Assembly: GCF_049445795.1 (NCBI RefSeq)
Contig: NZ_JBMSDT010000014.1
Location: 1-64,000, forward strand
From: Larkinella sp049445795
Lineage (GTDB): Bacteria > Bacteroidota > Bacteroidia > Cytophagales > Spirosomataceae
Direction: 5' to 3'
DNA length: 64,000 nt
In this document: piece after piece, positions 16,694 through 25,598 of the stretch
Layout: every line of letters starts with the position of its first letter
Numbering within the stretch: the first letter of the stretch is position 1
Position numbers and translations under genes: made by a program
Notes under the pieces: model-generated
The model's input: only the letters and a program-made list of their open reading frames with translations
Database searches by the model: none
What the model was told of the DNA's origin: nothing

Positions 16694-18694
16694 ATGAAGA
16701 AGGTGTCTTTTTTATTCCTCACCATTTGGCTGGTTTCGACCGTCAGGGCCCAGGTTCCGGCGCTGATCGACCGGCAGTTGATCTTTGGCGACCCCGAAAT
16801 TACCGGCGCGCAGCTTTCGCCCGATGGGGCCTATATGTCATTCATTAAACCGCACAAGGGTACGCGTAACATATGGGTCAAAAAACGCGAGGAGCCGTTT
16901 ACGGCCGCCAAACCGATCACCGCCGACACGACGCGGCCTATCGGTAGTTACTTCTGGTCGCGGGATGGCAAATACGTGTTGTACGTGCAGGACAAAGGCG
17001 GGAACGAAAACTTCCACATTTACGCCGTCAATCCGGCGGAAGGCAACGGCAATGACGTACACAAAGCCCGCAACCTGACCGACCAAAACGGCGTGCGGGC
17101 GGTGATTTACCGCGTTCCGAAAAGCGACCCGAACACGCTGTATGTCGGGCTCAACGACCGCGATAAAGCCTGGCACGACCTGTACAAACTGAACCTGACA
17201 ACGGGCGAAAAAACGCTCGTCCGTAAGAATACCGACCGCATCACCGGCTGGGTCTTCGACTGGGACGACAAACTGCGGCTGGCTACCAGCACGGCCCCCG
17301 ACGGCAGCACGGAAATCCTGCGGGTTGATGAATCCGGGCTGACGAAAATCTATTCCACCACGATCTACGAAACCAGCTACCCCGTTGCTTTTCACAAAGA
17401 TAACCAGCGGTTTTACCTCGTTACCAACAAAGACAAACTGGACCTGATGAAACTGATGCTGTTCAATCCGGTCACGATGAAAGAACAGTCGGTGGAGGCC
17501 GATCCGCAGAAAAAAGTCGACTTCGGGGGTTTGGCGATTTCGGAAGTCACGCGGGAACCCATTTTTACGACTTACAATGACGAAAGACTCCGCCGGTACT
17601 GGAAAGACAAGGCGTTTGAAAAGGACTTTCAATTCATTCTGCGGGAATTACCGGGCATGGATATTCAGTTCGGTTCGTCCACGGACGACGAGCAATACTG
17701 GCTGCTGTCGGCTACGAGCGATACTGACCCCGGTGCTACGTTCCTGTTCGACCGCAAAACCAAGGAGCTGACGTTTCAGTATCGTCCGCGTCCGAAACTG
17801 CCCATCAACGACCTAGCGCGTATGGAAGCGATACGGTACAAATCGTCCGACGGCCTCGAAATACCGGCTTTTCTGACGTTACCGAAAGGACGCGATCCTC
17901 GTAATCTGCCGCTGGTGGTGGTGCCGCACGGCGGGCCGTGGGCGCGCGATTTCTGGGGGTATAACGCTTACCACCAGTTTCTGGCCAACCGGGGCTATGC
18001 GGTTTTGTCGATGAATTTCCGGTCTTCGACGGGCTACGGCAAGCAGTTTCTGAACGCTGGAAACAAGCAGTGGGGCGAAAAAATGCAGGATGATATCACC
18101 TGGGGCGTCAAGCACCTGGTCGATCAGGGAATTGCTGATCCAAAGCGCGTCGGCATTATGGGCGGTTCGTACGGCGGGTATGCTACGCTGGCGGGGTTGG
18201 CCTTCACGCCGGATGTGTACGCGGCCGGAGTCGCCATTGTGGCTCCTTCCAACATCATCACCCTCCTCAACTCGATTCCGCCGTACTGGGAGTCGGTTCG
18301 TAAAACGTTCTATGAACGGATGGGAGATCCGAACACGCCCGAAGGCAAAGCCCAGTTGATGAAACAGTCGCCGTTGTTTTCGGCCGATAAAATCAAAGCA
18401 CCGTTGCTGGTGGTGCAGGGGGCCAACGACCCGCGCGTGAACAAAGCCGAGTCTGACCAGATTGTGGTGGCTCTCCGCGATCGCGGTTTTCCGGTCGAGT
18501 ACCTCTGCGCCCCCGACGAAGGCCACGGTTTTGCGCGGCCCGTCAACAACATGGCGATGCTGGCGATGGCCGAGAAATTTCTGGCCAAACACCTCGGTGG
18601 CCGCTACCAGGAGTCCATGCCCGACGCCGTCGCCAACCGCCTGAAAGAGATCACCGTGGATGTCAAAACCGTGCAATTGGCAGAGAAGAAATAA
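16694..18694 (+). CDS. exported S9-family prolyl oligopeptidase-like peptidase
   Basis: A 666-residue protein with a signal peptide (MKKVSFLFLTIWLVSTVRAQ), a beta-propeller-like N-terminal region to about 400 (repeats such as LSPDGAYMSFIKP) and a C-terminal alpha/beta-hydrolase domain. The catalytic triad is visible: Ser492 in GGSYGGYA, Asp579 in GANDPRV and His611 in DEGHGF. S9 enzymes cleave short peptides, often after Pro or as dipeptidyl or acylaminoacyl peptidases; the exact type is not determined. The open frame to 16577 overlaps the cvfB-like stop, but the ATG at 16694 begins the signal peptide. Confidence 0.88.
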   Translation: MKKVSFLFLTIWLVSTVRAQVPALIDRQLIFGDPEITGAQLSPDGAYMSFIKPHKGTRNIWVKKREEPFTAAKPITADTTRPIGSYFWSRDGKYVLYVQDKGGNENFHIYAVNPAEGNGNDVHKARNLTDQNGVRAVIYRVPKSDPNTLYVGLNDRDKAWHDLYKLNLTTGEKTLVRKNTDRITGWVFDWDDKLRLATSTAPDGSTEILRVDESGLTKIYSTTIYETSYPVAFHKDNQRFYLVTNKDKLDLMKLMLFNPVTMKEQSVEADPQKKVDFGGLAISEVTREPIFTTYNDERLRRYWKDKAFEKDFQFILRELPGMDIQFGSSTDDEQYWLLSATSDTDPGATFLFDRKTKELTFQYRPRPKLPINDLARMEAIRYKSSDGLEIPAFLTLPKGRDPRNLPLVVVPHGGPWARDFWGYNAYHQFLANRGYAVLSMNFRSSTGYGKQFLNAGNKQWGEKMQDDITWGVKHLVDQGIADPKRVGIMGGSYGGYATLAGLAFTPDVYAAGVAIVAPSNIITLLNSIPPYWESVRKTFYERMGDPNTPEGKAQLMKQSPLFSADKIKAPLLVVQGANDPRVNKAESDQIVVALRDRGFPVEYLCAPDEGHGFARPVNNMAMLAMAEKFLAKHLGGRYQESMPDAVANRLKEITVDVKTVQLAEKK

Positions 18695-18733
18695 TATTTT
18701 AACAGTGTGGGTACGTTCAACCTCTTTTCCGAT

Positions 18734-18764
18734 TCCTTCTCAGCCATTCTTGGAGAAGGATTTT
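18734..18764 (+). terminator. Rho-independent terminator after the S9 peptidase gene
   Basis: TCCTTCTC at 18734-18741 pairs with GAGAAGGA at 18753-18760, followed by TTTT. It is 40 bases after the stop codon. The remaining 220-base gap to the next gene shows no other clear element. Confidence 0.6.
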
Positions 18765-18917
18765 AACCGTTCCCTCATTCACCCATTTTAAGGATGTTTT
18801 CATCGTCCTTTTTCCTGCTTTTGTCAGTTCCTTGTTTCAACACAGTTTCTGTGCAACTGGTAGAGATAGTTTTGCTGTCAGTAATCCTTTCATGACAACA
18901 AATACAATCACCAGAGT

Positions 18918-20435
18918 ATGAAACGCATTGTTTTGATGTTGGGCCTGATTGGAGTGCTTATGGCTTGCGATAAGGCACTTCTTTCTCCCCAACCAGAATG
19001 GACCAGTTCTCGGGCAGCACGGGTTGGAACTGATCCGCAGCCAACAGCAACAAATTTGATGATCGGCAAAAAAGCACGGTTAACCCACTACACGATTTCG
19101 AAGAATACCACCGGAGCCTACAACATTGTCTTTCACTATGACCGGGCCGAGTCCGAATCAGTGGCAGGTATTAGCCTGCGGGACGCCAAGGCAATCAACG
19201 AACTGCTGCGGTTGGAACTACCAGGCGATTTTGAACTTAACCGCCAATTGATCACAAAATGGGCCGATGTTGGCGGTCAAATCACGGCAACCGTGCCGGA
19301 TTTATTCGCTTGGCTGCAGGCCAATCCCGCCGTTGCCAACAGCATCGTCTGGCAGGACGCCAACGAGATATGCTCCTGGCCTTCCTGGACTGCCCTGGAA
19401 CAAACTCAGCTTTGGGTCGCCTTCCAGAAAGCCTGGCAAGGTAGCTCAATTTACGTACCGGATGTTCCTGAAAATCAGCTCGCGATAGGCGAGAGTGCCA
19501 TTACTGTCTTATCCGTTACGCATGCGTGGGCTTATTTCCGGGCCAGCGTTGCCCACTCTCTGGCCCTTGAACTCGGCAACCGGGTCAACTGGTCGGTCAG
19601 GAATTATTCAGAACAACAACTCGCTCAGCTTTTTAACAGCCGGGAAATGTTTTACTGGAATGAATCCCCGCTGGGTTATATGATCAGCAATGGCTATCAT
19701 GGCTTTGTTACCCAGGGTCCTCCCTTAAAAAGCTATCAGTTTATGAAAGACCATGACATGATCAGTACCAATCGGCTGAACACGATAAGCCGGGCGATCG
19801 ACTGGTGCCGGTTTAACCTAAGTCATTATTTGGGCCGGAGTAGTGGCGATAATATGGAAGCTCACTGGCAATACCGGGGTGCTCCGCCAATGATGCGGAT
19901 TTTGTCTGGCACGTTCAACCCGGAACAACCCTTATTTGGCGTGAGGCATTGGACGGCCGGGTGTCACGGAACAGCCGGTTTTCTCCGGATGCTGCTCCGA
20001 ACGGTTAATATTCCGGTGAAAATGGTATTCGGTTATCAACATGCCCAAGTCTGGTTTATGTCTGACAACTATTATCTGGATCACGCAGACGCTCCATATG
20101 ATTCGAGAATAAAAGATCCCGCTATCGGTGCCGGTGAATTATTGATCAATCAAGACCGGTATATGCAATGGTTTGGCCCCGGGGTTTCGCAGGAGGTTGA
20201 ATCCAAAAACGTTGGTCGACGAAATCGGGAACTGATTCTGGCTTACCTGCCTAATTATCTTTTACGAAAGTATTGTGAAGATATAAAAGCGGGTAAAAGC
20301 CACGCAAAAGGCCAGGTATACGAACAGTTTTCGTTAAACTACACGGTGGCGCAACTGGAGAATCAGAATCTATGGGGCCGGATGGATGCTAAGATTGCCC
20401 TGATGGGTGGTTGTTCCCATATTCCCAATCCATAA
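18918..20435 (+). CDS. lipoprotein with a transglutaminase-like (papain-fold) core
   Basis: A 505-residue exported lipoprotein (MKRIVLMLGLIGVLMAC, lipobox Cys17). I do not recognise the whole protein. The C-terminal third carries the Cys-His-Asp arrangement of transglutaminase-like domains: Cys349 in WTAGCHGTAGFLRMLLR, followed by NIPVKMVFGYQ, then His375 in GYQHAQVWF and Asp388 in YYLDHAD. In such domains the Cys begins a helix that packs on strands bearing His and Asp, as here. The N-terminal 300 residues have no familiar domain. It is a single-gene unit between a terminator at 18734 and one at 20464. The domain call rests on motif spacing only. Confidence 0.6.
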   Translation: MKRIVLMLGLIGVLMACDKALLSPQPEWTSSRAARVGTDPQPTATNLMIGKKARLTHYTISKNTTGAYNIVFHYDRAESESVAGISLRDAKAINELLRLELPGDFELNRQLITKWADVGGQITATVPDLFAWLQANPAVANSIVWQDANEICSWPSWTALEQTQLWVAFQKAWQGSSIYVPDVPENQLAIGESAITVLSVTHAWAYFRASVAHSLALELGNRVNWSVRNYSEQQLAQLFNSREMFYWNESPLGYMISNGYHGFVTQGPPLKSYQFMKDHDMISTNRLNTISRAIDWCRFNLSHYLGRSSGDNMEAHWQYRGAPPMMRILSGTFNPEQPLFGVRHWTAGCHGTAGFLRMLLRTVNIPVKMVFGYQHAQVWFMSDNYYLDHADAPYDSRIKDPAIGAGELLINQDRYMQWFGPGVSQEVESKNVGRRNRELILAYLPNYLLRKYCEDIKAGKSHAKGQVYEQFSLNYTVAQLENQNLWGRMDAKIALMGGCSHIPNP

Positions 20436-20463
20436 TAAAGCAGAAACAATGGTTCAAAACGGA

Positions 20464-20486
20464 GGGGAGCTTTGGCTCCCCTTTTT
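20464..20486 (+). terminator. Rho-independent terminator
   Basis: GGGGAGC pairs with GCTCCCC across a four-base loop (TTTG) and is followed by TTTTT. It is 29 bases after the stop of the transglutaminase-like gene. Confidence 0.85.
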
Positions 20487-20594
20487 ACGTCACCTAATCT
20501 CCCGGCCTGTTCGCTCCCGCACAATCCGTGCGAAACCGCACACTTTCCTCTATCACCTTCCAAGTTAATACACTGCTAATCAATTAATTAATTA

Positions 20595-20611
20595 CTGGCA
20601 CAGCGTTTGAA
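20595..20611 (+). promoter_or_regulatory. sigma-54 (RpoN) promoter-like element
   Basis: CTGGCACAGCGTTTGAA matches the sigma-54 consensus YTGGCACGrNNNTTGCW at all but two bases, with the required five-base spacing between TGGCAC and TTG. The -12 dinucleotide is GA rather than GC. It lies 28 bases before the first gene of an operon that encodes a sigma-54-type activator, which raises its credibility. Confidence 0.65.
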
Positions 20612-20638
20612 ATCCCTTTAGCAACGTAAACAACGCTA

Positions 20639-21898
20639 ATGGACCGAGAACTAGCCCCCGAACTCATCCGACGAAGCCGGACCAAAACCTACACCGTCGC
20701 GCTCGTGACAGTTGCGGTAGTAGGTGCTGCGATCTTCTTCTTCCGGAATCTCTTGAAAACCTCCGTCGATGCCAGCCGGATTCGGACAGCGACGGCGGAG
20801 GTTGGGCCGGTCGAGAACTCCTTCAACGCCACCGGCGAGGTCATTCCGGCTTACGAGCAGATCATCACCAGCCCCATCCGGGCCAGCATCCGGCGGGTGC
20901 TGCTCACGCCCGGCACCCAGGTACGACCCGGCCAGGCCATTCTGGACCTCGACAAATCTCTAACCATCATCGACTTCGAGAAAATGCAGGACCAGTTAGC
21001 ACTCAAACGCAACAGCATCGAGCAACTGCGGATGAAGCTGAACAAAAATCTCTTCGATGCCGAAGCCGACGACCAGATCAAGTCCCTGAACATCAACCGC
21101 CTGAAAGCCGAGCTGGAAGACACCCGGCGCTTGCAGAAGGTCGGTGGACGGACGCAGGAAGACGTAACGCGCGCCGAAAACAACCTCCGCATTGCCGAAC
21201 TGGAAAAGAAAAAGCTCGAAAACGACCTGACGTACAACCGCCAGTCGATGAGCGCCAGCCTGAAAGAAACGACGCTACAGGCTCAAATCGAAGAAAAGAA
21301 CCTAAAAGAACTCGACCACAAACTGAAACAGGCCAACATCCTGACCGACCGGCCGGGCGTGCTGACCTGGGTGAACGAAAACATCGGCTCGGCAGTCAAC
21401 GAAGGCGAAATGCTAGCAAAACTGGCCGATTTGGGGAGTTTTCGAATTGAAGGGTCTTGCTCAGACATCTACGCCGATCAGGTGAAAACCGGGTTGCCGG
21501 TCATCATAAAAGTGAACGAAACGAACCTGCGGGGGACGATCACCCAGGTAAAACCGGCGGTCAAAAACGGGGTCGTGCAGTTTGTGGTCCAACTGGATGA
21601 CAACCGGCACGCATCGCTGCGGCCGAACATGAAAGTGGAAGTGTTTATTGTCACCAGCCAAACCGCCAAAGCCGTGCGGGTTGCCAACGGACCGGCGTTT
21701 AAGGGCAAGAAGCTCCAATATGTCTACGTGCTGAATGAAAAGGGGGTCGCCCAACGCCGGGAAGTGCAAACCGGTTTGTCCAACTTCGATTTCATCGAGA
21801 TTCGGAGCGGCATCCAGCCCGGCGAAAAGGTGATCATCACCGACCTGAGCGAATACGAACACTTGCAGGAAATTACGATCAACAACGATACAAAATGA
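20639..21898 (+). CDS. HlyD/MacA-type periplasmic adaptor of an ABC efflux system
   Basis: A 419-residue membrane fusion protein. One N-terminal transmembrane segment (about 18-36) is followed by a barrel-sandwich half (VEVGPVENSFNATGEVIPAYE), a long coiled-coil hairpin (about 105-235, rich in KAELEDTRRLQK patterns) and the second half motif DRPGVLTWVNENIGSAVNEGE. It would link an inner-membrane ABC transporter to the TolC-like protein encoded next. First gene of the seven-gene unit running to 29677. Substrate unknown; related MacAB-type systems export peptides, lipoproteins or macrolides. Confidence 0.88.
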   Translation: MDRELAPELIRRSRTKTYTVALVTVAVVGAAIFFFRNLLKTSVDASRIRTATAEVGPVENSFNATGEVIPAYEQIITSPIRASIRRVLLTPGTQVRPGQAILDLDKSLTIIDFEKMQDQLALKRNSIEQLRMKLNKNLFDAEADDQIKSLNINRLKAELEDTRRLQKVGGRTQEDVTRAENNLRIAELEKKKLENDLTYNRQSMSASLKETTLQAQIEEKNLKELDHKLKQANILTDRPGVLTWVNENIGSAVNEGEMLAKLADLGSFRIEGSCSDIYADQVKTGLPVIIKVNETNLRGTITQVKPAVKNGVVQFVVQLDDNRHASLRPNMKVEVFIVTSQTAKAVRVANGPAFKGKKLQYVYVLNEKGVAQRREVQTGLSNFDFIEIRSGIQPGEKVIITDLSEYEHLQEITINNDTK

Positions 21899-21906
21899 AC
21901 TGGATG

Positions 21907-21929
21907 GGAACACGGCCGGGTCGTGTTCC
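21907..21929 (+). repeat. junction hairpin between adaptor and TolC genes
   Basis: GGAACACG at 21907-21914 pairs perfectly with CGTGTTCC at 21922-21929 over a seven-base loop. It lies in the 51-base gap and lacks a T tract. It is the shortest of the hairpins at each junction of this operon. Confidence 0.7.
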
Positions 21930-21949
21930 TATCAGAAACACCTGAATCC

Positions 21950-23383
21950 ATGCGGTTCTTTTACGCCCTCATTTTCCTGGGAATCACGAAGCTTGCCATA
22001 GCTCAACCGCTCACGTTAGAGGACGTAGTGCAGATGGCAAAGGCCCAGTCCATTGCGGCCAAGCAGGCGGCTACCCAGAAGCAAACCAACTATTGGCAAT
22101 ACCGCACGTTTCTGGCCGGTTTTAAACCGCAACTGAGCCTCGACGGCTACATTCCGAGCTTCGAACGGTCGTTTACGCCGGTTACACAACCCGACGGCAC
22201 GATCAGTTTTCAGCCGATTTCGAATAACAATTCTGTCGTCAATCTGGCGTTGAGTCAGAACATCGCGCTGACCGGCGGGGCGGTTTTTGTGCAGAAGCAG
22301 TTGCAGCGGTTTGATGACTTTGAACGCAATAACCGGCTTTACAACGGGATTCCGTTTTCCATCGGCATCCGGCAACCGCTGTTTCAGTTCAACGCCATGA
22401 AGTGGGACCGCAAGATCGAACCGCTGAAGTACGACGAAAGCAACCAGCAGTTCATCGAGTCGATGGAGCAGGTGGCTGTCGATGCCACCGGTTTTTACTT
22501 CGACCTACTCGTGGCCCAGGTGAACTTGCAGATTGCCGAAAAAAACCTGAGCAACAACGATACACTGTACAAAATTGCCCGGCACAAGCTGGAATTAGGC
22601 AAGATTTCGCAGAACGACCTGCTGCAACTGCAACTGAGCGTGCTGACGGCGCAGAAAGACTATGCGTCGGCCCGGCAAAACGCCGAGGTGGCCTCGTTGC
22701 GGCTGCGGACCTACATGGGCTACCGCAACGAGCAGGCGCTGGAACTAGCCGTTCCGACCCAAATCCGGGATGTGACGATCGACGTGTCGAAAGCGTTGAA
22801 AGAAGCCTTCGAAAACCGCCCGGCCGCTATCGCGTTCCGACGCAGAACGCTGGAAGCCCAGCGCGATGTCGACAAAGCTCGAAAAGACAACGGCTTGAAT
22901 GCCACCCTGAACGCGGCATTTGGCCTTTCCAACCGGGGTTCGCGGCTCGGCGACGTGTACATCCGACCGCAGGACCGGGAGTTTGTGGAGCTCCAGTTTG
23001 TGCTGCCCATCATGACCTGGGGGCGCGCCCAGGCCCGGACCGAAACCGCCAAAGCCAACCAGCAGTTGACGGCGCAGTCGGTCGAGCAGGACAAGCTGAC
23101 CTTCGAGCAGGCGATTTATACGCAGGCAACGCTCCTCCAGATGCTTCAGCAACAGGTCAAGCTGACCGCCGAAGCCGACGGCATTGCGCAGCAGCGGTAC
23201 GAGATTGCTCAAAACCGCTTCATCCTGAGCGACCTGAGCGTCACGGACCTTGGCATTGCCCTGCAGGAAAAAGACCGCGCCCGGCGCGATGCCATTCTAG
23301 CCCTGCGCGATTACTGGACGGCGTTTTACACCATCCGACAACTGACCCTGTACGATTTTGAACGAAACGAAAAGATAAACTAG
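21950..23383 (+). CDS. TolC-family outer membrane efflux protein
   Basis: A 477-residue outer membrane channel with a signal peptide (MRFFYALIFLGITKLAIA). Two repeats of long helices with short strands are typical of the family: LTLEDVVQMAKAQSIAAKQ near the N-terminus and the YKIARHKLELGKISQNDLLQLQL and RYEIAQNRFILSDLSVTDL segments. The ATG at 21950 is used because the frame upstream to 21923 passes through the junction hairpin. It completes the tripartite pump with the adaptor and ABC proteins encoded around it. Confidence 0.87.
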   Translation: MRFFYALIFLGITKLAIAQPLTLEDVVQMAKAQSIAAKQAATQKQTNYWQYRTFLAGFKPQLSLDGYIPSFERSFTPVTQPDGTISFQPISNNNSVVNLALSQNIALTGGAVFVQKQLQRFDDFERNNRLYNGIPFSIGIRQPLFQFNAMKWDRKIEPLKYDESNQQFIESMEQVAVDATGFYFDLLVAQVNLQIAEKNLSNNDTLYKIARHKLELGKISQNDLLQLQLSVLTAQKDYASARQNAEVASLRLRTYMGYRNEQALELAVPTQIRDVTIDVSKALKEAFENRPAAIAFRRRTLEAQRDVDKARKDNGLNATLNAAFGLSNRGSRLGDVYIRPQDREFVELQFVLPIMTWGRAQARTETAKANQQLTAQSVEQDKLTFEQAIYTQATLLQMLQQQVKLTAEADGIAQQRYEIAQNRFILSDLSVTDLGIALQEKDRARRDAILALRDYWTAFYTIRQLTLYDFERNEKIN

Positions 23384-23388
23384 CAGAG

Positions 23389-23470
23389 GGGTAAGGGCAA
23401 AGGGTGCTCCGCAGTACAAAGAGCGTGTCAACCACTCTATGCCCCATGCCCTCTGCCCCATGCTCTTCCC
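23389..23470. repeat. imperfect inverted repeat between TolC and ABC-ATPase genes
   Basis: A left arm GCAGAGGGGTAAGGGCAAAG and a right arm made of words such as ATGCCCCATGCCCTCTGCCC are approximate inverses of each other. The arms are purine-rich and pyrimidine-rich respectively, with a period near seven. The frame of the ATPase gene is open through the right arm, but the encoded leader (MPHALCPMLFPNAK) is a repeat by-product. Confidence 0.65.
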
Positions 23471-23486
23471 CAACGCAAAAACGGCT

Positions 23487-24149
23487 ATGATCAACCTTAC
23501 CAACATCGAAAAAGTCTACCGCACCAGCAGCATCGAGACGCTGGCGCTGAACAACATCAACCTCACCATTCGCAAGGGGGAATTTGTGTCCATCATGGGA
23601 CCGTCGGGTTGCGGCAAATCGACACTCCTGAACATCATGGGCCTGCTCGACCAGCCGTCGAACGGCACCGTCGAACTGGACGGGCAGCCCGTTGCTTCGT
23701 ACCGCGACAAGGAACTGGCCCACCTGCGCAACCAGAAGATCGGTTTTATTTTTCAGAGCTTCCACCTGATCAACGACCTGTCGGTAGTCGATAACGTCGA
23801 AATTCCGCTGCTTTACCGTTCGACCAACGGCAAACCGCGTCAGGCGTATGCCAAAGAAGCGCTCGAAAAAGTCGGGCTGAGCAACCGCATCAAGCATTTC
23901 CCGAAGCAACTGTCGGGCGGACAAAAGCAACGCGTCGCCATTGCCCGCGCCATCGTCGGCAATCCGGAAATCATCCTGGCTGACGAACCGACCGGCAACC
24001 TCGACAGCGCGATGGGCAACGAAATCATGAACATCCTGCAAAGTCTGAACAACGAAGGCGCCACCATCGTAATGGTCACCCACGACGAAAACATGGCCAA
24101 ACGCACCCACCGGTTGATCCGGCTTTTCGACGGCACCCAGGTTTTATAA
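23487..24149 (+). CDS. ABC transporter ATP-binding protein, MacB/LolD type
   Basis: A 220-residue cytoplasmic ATPase. Walker A is GPSGCGKST (about 37-45), the Q-loop is IFQSFHLI, the signature is LSGGQKQRVAIARA, Walker B is EIILADEPTGNLDS and the switch His is in VMVTHDE. This is the LolD/MacB-type arrangement that pairs with FtsX-domain permeases, encoded by the next two genes. Start at 23487 gives MINLTNIEKVYRT, the family-typical N-terminus. Confidence 0.92.
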   Translation: MINLTNIEKVYRTSSIETLALNNINLTIRKGEFVSIMGPSGCGKSTLLNIMGLLDQPSNGTVELDGQPVASYRDKELAHLRNQKIGFIFQSFHLINDLSVVDNVEIPLLYRSTNGKPRQAYAKEALEKVGLSNRIKHFPKQLSGGQKQRVAIARAIVGNPEIILADEPTGNLDSAMGNEIMNILQSLNNEGATIVMVTHDENMAKRTHRLIRLFDGTQVL

Positions 24150-24153
24150 ATTG

Positions 24154-24243
24154 TGAATGAGCGAATGAGTGATTGAGTGAATAGATCAACAATCACGATT
24201 CTGGTAGCTCAACGATTCACTCAATCGCTCATTCGCTCATTCA
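24154..24243. repeat. inverted repeat with octad arms between ATPase and first permease
   Basis: Arms 24154-24182 and 24215-24243 are inverted with one mismatch in 29. Units are GAATGAGC, GAATGAGT, GATTGAGT. The loop is 32 bases. It ends 10 bases before the permease ATG. Confidence 0.9.
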
Positions 24244-24252
24244 CTCAATAAA

Positions 24253-25500
24253 ATGCTAACGAACTACCTAAAAATCGCCTGGAAGGTGCTGCTTCGGCAT
24301 CCGTTTTACACCTTCATTACGCTCTTTGGCATCAGCCTGACCCTGACGGTACTGATGGTGCTGACCTCGTTTCTGGACCATTTGTTCGGAACACACTACC
24401 CCGAAACCCGGCGCGACCGTTCGCTGTACATCATGCAGATGGTTCAGCAGGACTCTGCCCGGACGTCCCGGAATTCGGGGCCGATGAGTTTCCGGTTTTT
24501 GACCGAATACGCCAAATCGCTCAAAACCGTCGAACGGGTAACGATCTGCACCTTCGTCAACAGTTCCAATGCCTACGTGGGTTCGCAGAAAATCAAACTG
24601 AACACCAAATTCACCGATGCCGATTTCTGGCGGGTGACGGAGTTTGAGTTTCTGGAAGGAAAACCGTACAACGAACAGAACATTGCCAACAGCGACCAGG
24701 TCGTTGTGATCACCGACGACTTCAAAAAACACTATTTCGGCCAGGTAACGGAGTCGGTTATCGGCAAAGATGTGGAGATTGAAAACCTCCATTACCGGGT
24801 GATTGGCGTCGTCAAAGGCAGCCCGGTGACGCGGCCCTTTACGTATGCTGATGTGTATTATCCCTACACGGCTCCCAAAAGTAATTACCAGCGTCCCGGC
24901 ATGCGGGGCGGTTATGTGGCCATTTTGCTAGCGAAAAAAGCGTCTGATTTAAAAGTGGTTCAGGACGAATTCCAGGACCGTATCCGCCGGATTCCGTTGC
25001 CGGGCGTTCAGGACGGGTTTAAGTATGCGGTTCTGGAAGTAAAAAGCGAACCGTACCTGGATAACTTTGTTGGCACCTTCCTGGACGGCAACAAGAGCCT
25101 GAAAACGATCTTCTTCGGCGTCATTGCCTTCATCATGCTCATGCTGATGGGTCTTCCGGCCATCAACCTGGTGAACGTCAACGTCAGCCGGATCATGGAA
25201 CGGGCGTCGGAAATCGGCATCCGGAAAGCGTTCGGAGCGCCGGTCAGAACACTGATGTGGCAGTTTATCGTCGAAAACATTTTCATCACGTTCCTCGGTG
25301 GCGCCATCGCCCTGATTCTGACGCTGATTATCATTCAACTGATCAACCAAAGCGGCTGGATTGCCTACGCCGACCTGACCATCAACCTGACGGTTTTCGC
25401 GGTCAGCACCCTGGTCTGCCTGGTTTTCGGGCTGCTGTCCGGCGTCGCCCCCGCCCTCCGCATGTCCAAACTCACCATTGCTGAAGCGTTGAAAGCATAA
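24253..25500 (+). CDS. FtsX-domain ABC transporter permease (first)
   Basis: A 415-residue MacB-type permease. One N-terminal transmembrane helix (YTFITLFGISLTLTVLMVLT) is followed by a periplasmic domain of about 240 residues and a C-terminal FtsX domain with three helices (from FFGVIAFIMLMLMGLPAIN). The coupling segment is ERASEIGIRKAFGAPVRTL, the standard FtsX motif. Together with the second permease it should form the membrane part of the transporter. Confidence 0.9.
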   Translation: MLTNYLKIAWKVLLRHPFYTFITLFGISLTLTVLMVLTSFLDHLFGTHYPETRRDRSLYIMQMVQQDSARTSRNSGPMSFRFLTEYAKSLKTVERVTICTFVNSSNAYVGSQKIKLNTKFTDADFWRVTEFEFLEGKPYNEQNIANSDQVVVITDDFKKHYFGQVTESVIGKDVEIENLHYRVIGVVKGSPVTRPFTYADVYYPYTAPKSNYQRPGMRGGYVAILLAKKASDLKVVQDEFQDRIRRIPLPGVQDGFKYAVLEVKSEPYLDNFVGTFLDGNKSLKTIFFGVIAFIMLMLMGLPAINLVNVNVSRIMERASEIGIRKAFGAPVRTLMWQFIVENIFITFLGGAIALILTLIIIQLINQSGWIAYADLTINLTVFAVSTLVCLVFGLLSGVAPALRMSKLTIAEALKA

Positions 25501-25503
25501 TTC

Positions 25504-25590
25504 TGAATGAGTGAATGATAGAATGAGTGAATAAGTCGGTGTCGCATCACTCACCTTTTTTATTCACTCATTCTATCATTCACTCATTCA
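25504..25590. repeat. perfect inverted repeat with octad arms between the two permeases
   Basis: Arms 25504-25534 and 25560-25590 are perfectly inverted over 31 bases around a 25-base loop. Units are GAATGAGT, GAATGATA, GAATGAGT, GAATAA. The left arm starts four bases after the stop of the first permease; the second permease starts nine bases after the right arm. Confidence 0.95.
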
Positions 25591-25598
25591 AAACTGCC

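Noticed and set aside
18705..18722. Word GTGTGGGTACGTTCAACC resembling a REP end
   Set aside because: Only one short end is present without a palindrome or partner, so it is not called as an element.
23439..23486. Leader MPHALCPMLFPNAK before the ABC ATPase
   Set aside because: It is encoded by the repeat arm; MINLTNIEKVYRT is the normal N-terminus.
25527..25598. N-terminal leader of the second permease (MNKSVSHHSPFLFTHSIIHS)
   Set aside because: It is encoded by the loop and right arm of the inverted repeat; the conserved protein starts at 25599.
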